Shown: piece after piece, positions 5,196 to 7,545 of the stretch | How the letters are laid out: each line of letters begins with the position of its first letter | Numbering within the stretch: the first letter of the stretch is position 1 | Assembly: GCA_948902155.1 (NCBI GenBank) | Contig: CAQVQZ010000109.1 | Coordinates: 1-7,545, forward strand | DNA from: an uncultured Oscillibacter sp. | Lineage (GTDB): Bacteria; Bacillota_A; Clostridia; Oscillospirales; Oscillospiraceae | Reading direction: 5' to 3' | DNA length: 7,545 bases | Notes under the pieces: model-generated | Databases searched by the model: none | Told to the model about the DNA's origin: nothing | Seen by the model: only the letters and a program-made list of their open reading frames with translations | Program-made: the position numbers and the translations under genes

Positions 5196-6713
5196 ATGAC
5201 ACTGCTGAAAGAAAGCCGACTCTGCCGCCTTCTGCTGCTTCTCTGGGCCTCCTATCTGGACAGCGGGCTCCACCGCCTGGTTTCCCGGGCGGCGGACTGG
5301 TGCGGCCGCCAGATCGACGGAAGCGCCCTTCTCCGCCCCCTGTGCCGGGAGGGGGCCGTGGCCCGCTCCTGGCCGGAGAGCCTCTCCTGCCGGACCCTGT
5401 CCTGGATCGTCAACCTCCCCGGGCGCCTGCTGAGGAGGCTCTGCCTCCTTTGGGAGGGCGCCTTCCAGGACAGCGTCTTCGCCCGTCTGGCCTTCCGCCT
5501 GGGGGACGAGACCGCCGTGGCCGAGGGCTGGCTCATCCTGCTGCTGTGGATCATCCCCTATGAATACTGGAACAACGCCTATACGCTGACGGCCTTTTCC
5601 CTGCTGCTCCTCCTGCTTCACGCCGGGGCCATGGGCCGGGGGGACCGGCGTCTGGACGTGGAGGGGATCGGGTTTTTCCCCGTGCTGTTCCTGGGGGCCG
5701 TGGTGCTGGCGGTGGTGTTCTCCCTGACCCGAAGCGTCTCCACCCGCTTCCTGGTCTACCATCTCTCCGCCGCCCTGTGCGTGCTGGTCACCGTCAGCGC
5801 CCTGCGCTCCGCCGAGGAGCTGAAGCGGCTGGCGGCGGGGGGCGCGGGCTGCGTGGCCGTCTCTTCTCTGTACGCCATCTCCCAGCGCCTGGGCGGGCTG
5901 AAGGTCAACAAGTCCTATGTGGACCTGGAACTGAACGCCGACATGCCCAGCCGGGTTCTCTCCTTCTTTGACAACCCCAACACCTTTGCGGAGGTGCTGC
6001 TCCTGCTGCTGCCCCTGACCCTGGCGCTGGTCCTCTGCTCCAGGCATGTCCTCTCCAGGCTGGCGGCCTCCGCGGCCTTCTGCCTGGGCGTGGCGGCCCT
6101 GGGCATGACCTATTCCCGCTCCAGCTGGATCGGCATGGCCTGTGCCATGGTGGTCATGGTCTTTTTGTGGAAGCCCAGGCTGATGCCCGCCTTTTTTCTG
6201 CTGTGCTGCCTGGCGGTCCCCTTCCTGCCCGACACCATCTGGAACCGCATCCTGACCATCGGCAACAAATCCGACTCCTCCACCGCCAGCCGCCTGCCCC
6301 TCTACCGGGCGGGGCTGGACGTCATTGTCCGCCGGCCCCTCTCCGGCGCCGGATTGGGCACCGCCGCCGTCCAGCGGTATATCAAGCTGCTGAACCTCTA
6401 TCACGCCCGGACCCCCTTCGTCCACTCCCACAACATCTATCTCCAGGTTTGGGCGGAGATGGGCGTCCTGGGCTTCATCGGCTTTGTGGGGTCCCTCCTG
6501 TGGGGGATCAAGCGGGCGGCCCACGCGGTCCGGCACTGCCGGGACTCCGCCGCCAGAACCATCACCTGCGCCGCCTGCGCCGCCCTCTGCGGCAGCATGG
6601 TGTGCGGCCTGGCGGACTACCTCTGGAACTATCCCCGGGTGATGTGCATCTTCTGGTTCGTCTTCGCCGTGGCCCTGGGCGGCGTAAAGCTCTGCGGGGA
6701 GCTTCAGGACTGA
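5196..6713 (+). CDS. O-antigen ligase/polymerase-like membrane protein (Wzy_C family)
   Basis: This is a 505-residue polytopic membrane protein. Hydrophobic segments lie at about 112-142, 158-178, 185-203, 215-227, 263-282, 288-304, 311-325, 330-345, 422-437, 455-471 and 482-498. Characteristic Wzy_C/WaaL-type features are SRSSWIG (307-313), SRLPLYRAGLDV followed by RPLSGAGLG (365-388) and the HSHNIYLQVWAEMG motif (410-423), which carries the conserved histidine of the large external loop. Such proteins join lipid-linked glycans outside the membrane, either polymerising repeat units or ligating them to an acceptor. The first 110 residues are unusual: an amphipathic, Arg- and Trp-rich region without a clear long membrane helix. 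ATG 5196 is chosen because GAGGA sits at 5186-5190; ATG 5184 in the same frame is a weaker alternative (adds MRNV). It follows the GT2 gene closely, so the two probably work on the same polysaccharide. Confidence 0.9.
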   Translation: MTLLKESRLCRLLLLLWASYLDSGLHRLVSRAADWCGRQIDGSALLRPLCREGAVARSWPESLSCRTLSWIVNLPGRLLRRLCLLWEGAFQDSVFARLAFRLGDETAVAEGWLILLLWIIPYEYWNNAYTLTAFSLLLLLLHAGAMGRGDRRLDVEGIGFFPVLFLGAVVLAVVFSLTRSVSTRFLVYHLSAALCVLVTVSALRSAEELKRLAAGGAGCVAVSSLYAISQRLGGLKVNKSYVDLELNADMPSRVLSFFDNPNTFAEVLLLLLPLTLALVLCSRHVLSRLAASAAFCLGVAALGMTYSRSSWIGMACAMVVMVFLWKPRLMPAFFLLCCLAVPFLPDTIWNRILTIGNKSDSSTASRLPLYRAGLDVIVRRPLSGAGLGTAAVQRYIKLLNLYHARTPFVHSHNIYLQVWAEMGVLGFIGFVGSLLWGIKRAAHAVRHCRDSAARTITCAACAALCGSMVCGLADYLWNYPRVMCIFWFVFAVALGGVKLCGELQD

Positions 6714-6722
6714 GCCGCGCAT

Positions 6723-6758
6723 AAAAAAGGCCCCGGAGAGGTTTGCCTCTCCAGGGCC
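6723..6758 (-). terminator. Outward-facing terminator at the left end of the repeat array (copy 1 of hairpin H1)
   Basis: On the minus strand a 13-bp GC-rich stem (6729-6741 with 6746-6758, one mismatch) is followed by six T (6723-6728). It is placed to end transcripts that come from the AIM24-family gene on the right, only 10 bp after the end of the Wzy-like gene on the other strand. The hairpin has no T-run on the plus strand. Confidence 0.75.
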
Positions 6759-6918
6759 TCAGCTTGGCGAAACCACGGTTTCGCCAAGCTGCTTACGCGT
6801 GCAGAGCGTTAAAACGTTCTGCACGCGAAGGATTGAAATCGCACAGGAAACCCTTCCTGGGTTTCCCGCACACACCCTTCCTTCCCGTCAAATTGGGTTT
6901 CCCCTTTTGACAGGCCAA
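6759..6918. repeat. Element E, copy 1
   Basis: It holds four palindromes in order. H2 (6760-6791): CAGCTTGGCGAAAC and its complement around CACG, 14 perfect pairs. H3 (6796-6827): arms beginning CGCGTGCAGA, 14 pairs around TAAA, one of them G-T. H4 (6846-6866): GGAAACCC and GGGTTTCC around TTCCT, which competes with CAGGAA/TTCCTG. H5 (6887-6911): GTCAAA and TTTGAC. It differs from copy 2 at 5 of 160 positions, all transitions. Confidence 0.85.
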
Positions 6919-6949
6919 GGCCCCGGAGAGGGTTTCCCTCTCCAGGGCC

Positions 6950-7109
6950 TCAGCTTGGCGAAACCACGGTTTCGCCAAGCTGCTTACGCGTGCAGAGCGT
7001 TAAAACGCTCTGCACGCGAAGGATTGAAATCGCGCAGGAAACCCTTCCTGGGTTTCCCGCACACACCCTTCCTTCCCGTCAAATTGGATTTCCCTTTTTG
7101 ACAGACCAA
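6950..7109. repeat. Element E, copy 2
   Basis: It has the same four palindromes: H2 at 6951-6982 (identical), H3 at 6987-7018 (now perfectly paired, G-C at 6997/7008 instead of the G-T of copy 1), H4 at 7037-7057 and H5 at 7078-7102. The five differences from copy 1 lie in H3, just before H4, twice within H5, and just before the next H1. Confidence 0.85.
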
Positions 7110-7145
7110 GGCCCCGGAGAGGGTTTCCCTCTCCAGGGCCTTTTT
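7110..7145 (+). terminator. Outward-facing terminator at the right end of the repeat array (copy 3 of hairpin H1)
   Basis: A 14-bp stem (7110-7123 with 7127-7140, one C-A mismatch) around a TTT loop is followed by TTTTT (7141-7145). It would end the plus-strand transcript of the GT2/Wzy-like operon, about 430 bp after the Wzy-like stop codon. The 66 bp beyond it up to 7211 hold no feature apart from GC-rich short inverted repeats. Confidence 0.8.
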
Positions 7146-7211
7146 CTATATTATTATGCCATGCGGGCCCGGGGCGGGCTCCCTCCGGCGGGGCCTTGCC
7201 CCTTGGACCCC

Positions 7212-7545
7212 TCAGCTCTTGCTGGGCAGCACGGAGGCAATGGACCCGGCAAACGCGCTCAGCGGCATGGTCTGCAGGACCACCTTCCCCGGCCCGGTAA
7301 CCACGGTGTTGAACATCCCCTCCCCGCCGAAGAGCACGTTTTTCACGCCCTTGACGGACTGGATGTCGATGGAACACGTCTCGTCCATCATGGCCAGGTT
7401 TCCGGTATCCACGATCAGCTGCTGTCCCGGGGCCAGCTCATATTCCACGGCGGAGCCGTCGATTTCCAGGAACGCCATGCCCCGGCCGGAGAGCTTCTGC
7501 ATGATGAAGCCCTCGCCGCCGAAGAAGCCCGCGCCCACCTTCTTC
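7212..7545 (-). CDS. AIM24 / TIGR00266-family protein, C-terminal part (gene continues beyond the right edge)
   Basis: About 110 C-terminal residues are visible, reading KKVGAGFFGGEGF at the window edge and ending SVLPSKS before a TGA stop. The pattern fits the AIM24/TIGR00266 family of beta-rich proteins: GGEGFIMQKLSGRGMAFLEIDG, then ELAPGQQLIVDTGNLAMMDET, VKGVKNVLFGGEGMFNTVVTGPGKVVLQTMPL. The two GGEG segments reflect the internal repeat of the fold. The family is named after a mitochondrial protein, but the bacterial members are mostly uncharacterised and are expected to be cytoplasmic. The full family length is about 220-260 residues, so roughly half is missing here. It is convergent with the Wzy-like gene across the repeat array, and no link to the polysaccharide operon is visible. 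Confidence 0.88.
   Translation of the reverse strand, partial: KKVGAGFFGGEGFIMQKLSGRGMAFLEIDGSAVEYELAPGQQLIVDTGNLAMMDETCSIDIQSVKGVKNVLFGGEGMFNTVVTGPGKVVLQTMPLSAFAGSIASVLPSKS

Larger units (their letters stand above)
6729..7140. repeat. Tandem array H1-E-H1-E-H1 of terminator hairpins and a palindrome-rich 160-bp element
   Basis: The period is 190-191 bp. H1 (terminator-type hairpin) lies at 6729-6758, 6919-6949 and 7110-7140; the last two are identical, the first differs in the loop. Between them lie E copies at 6759-6918 and 6950-7109. The array fills the space between two convergent genes. Both outer T-tracts point outward, so transcripts from either side should cross the array. No coding capacity is credible: the frames open through it are simple products of the repeat. 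There are no terminal inverted repeats of a transposon and no transposase. Confidence 0.9.

Noticed and set aside
3983..5197. 404-codon open frame on the minus strand opposite the GT2 gene
   Set aside because: It is an antisense shadow of a gene with intact GT2 motifs, and it has no ribosome binding site or family resemblance.
5136..6722. 528-codon open frame on the minus strand opposite the Wzy-like gene
   Set aside because: It is full of Gly, Gln, His and Pro with no domain pattern, as expected when a GC-rich gene is read antisense. The plus-strand frame has clear family motifs and a ribosome binding site.
6796..6827. Integron attC-like site, because of the strong hairpin with GTTAAAA
   Set aside because: The core does not fit GTTRRRY with a matching RYYYAAC partner, and no integron integrase or cassette is nearby.
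6821..7033. Possible CRISPR repeat, because GGATTGAAA occurs twice in the array
   Set aside because: There are only two copies about 190 bp apart, within a much longer conserved unit and without spacers of constant length.
6799..7101. 100-codon plus-strand frame within the repeat array (and minus-strand frames at 6793-6978 and 7000-7377)
   Set aside because: The encoded protein is simply the repeat translated twice in different phases; no ribosome binding site is present.

Overview
The window looks like a piece of chromosome from a GC-rich, low-abundance-of-AT gut-type member of the Clostridia, most plausibly Oscillospiraceae (Flavonifractor, Pseudoflavonifractor or Lawsonibacter type). This is inferred from the combination of an S-layer-homology (SLH) surface protein with a Firmicutes-style signal peptide, strong AGGAGG ribosome binding sites, sigma-A-like promoters and very GC-rich third codon positions. 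Nothing here fixes the genus. There are no rRNA or tRNA genes, CRISPR arrays or insertion sequences that I can recognise.

Layout. Left part, all on the minus strand: the N-terminal part of an SLH-domain exported protein (1-440, runs off the window) with a 107-nt, nearly fully paired hairpin leader (462-568) and a promoter just upstream; a 424-residue protein (780-2054) with two tandem, catalytically dead tyrosine-recombinase-like domains followed by two winged-helix-like segments; a 107-residue orphan protein (2299-2622) with a good promoter and an upstream cluster of TTTTGAC repeats; and a TetR-family regulator (2870-3460) closed by a strong intrinsic terminator. Middle: a divergent intergenic region with a G-quadruplex-type G-run motif, then the plus strand takes over with a 53-residue helical protein (3814-3975). 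Right part, plus strand: a well-formed promoter (4006-4034), a leader hairpin, a GT2 glycosyltransferase (4160-5176) and, 19 bp later, a Wzy/WaaL-type O-antigen ligase or polymerase membrane protein (5196-6713). These two form a small surface-polysaccharide operon. At the far right the C-terminal part of an AIM24/TIGR00266-family protein (7212-7545) runs in from the minus strand.

Between the convergent polysaccharide operon and the AIM24-family gene lies the most unusual stretch of the window: a tandem array (6729-7140) in which a terminator-type hairpin (H1) alternates with a 160-bp palindrome-rich element (E) in the order H1-E-H1-E-H1. Only the outermost H1 copies carry T-tracts, facing outward on opposite strands. 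It looks as if a single bidirectional terminator was split and expanded by repeat duplication, so both convergent transcripts should read through the array before they stop.

The shared theme is the cell envelope (SLH protein, GT2, Wzy-like protein), with regulators nearby (TetR and the dead-recombinase DNA-binding candidate). No direct functional link between these regulators and the envelope genes is shown by the sequence. The best candidates for something undescribed are the tandem dead recombinase/winged-helix protein, the H1-E array and the SLH leader hairpin.
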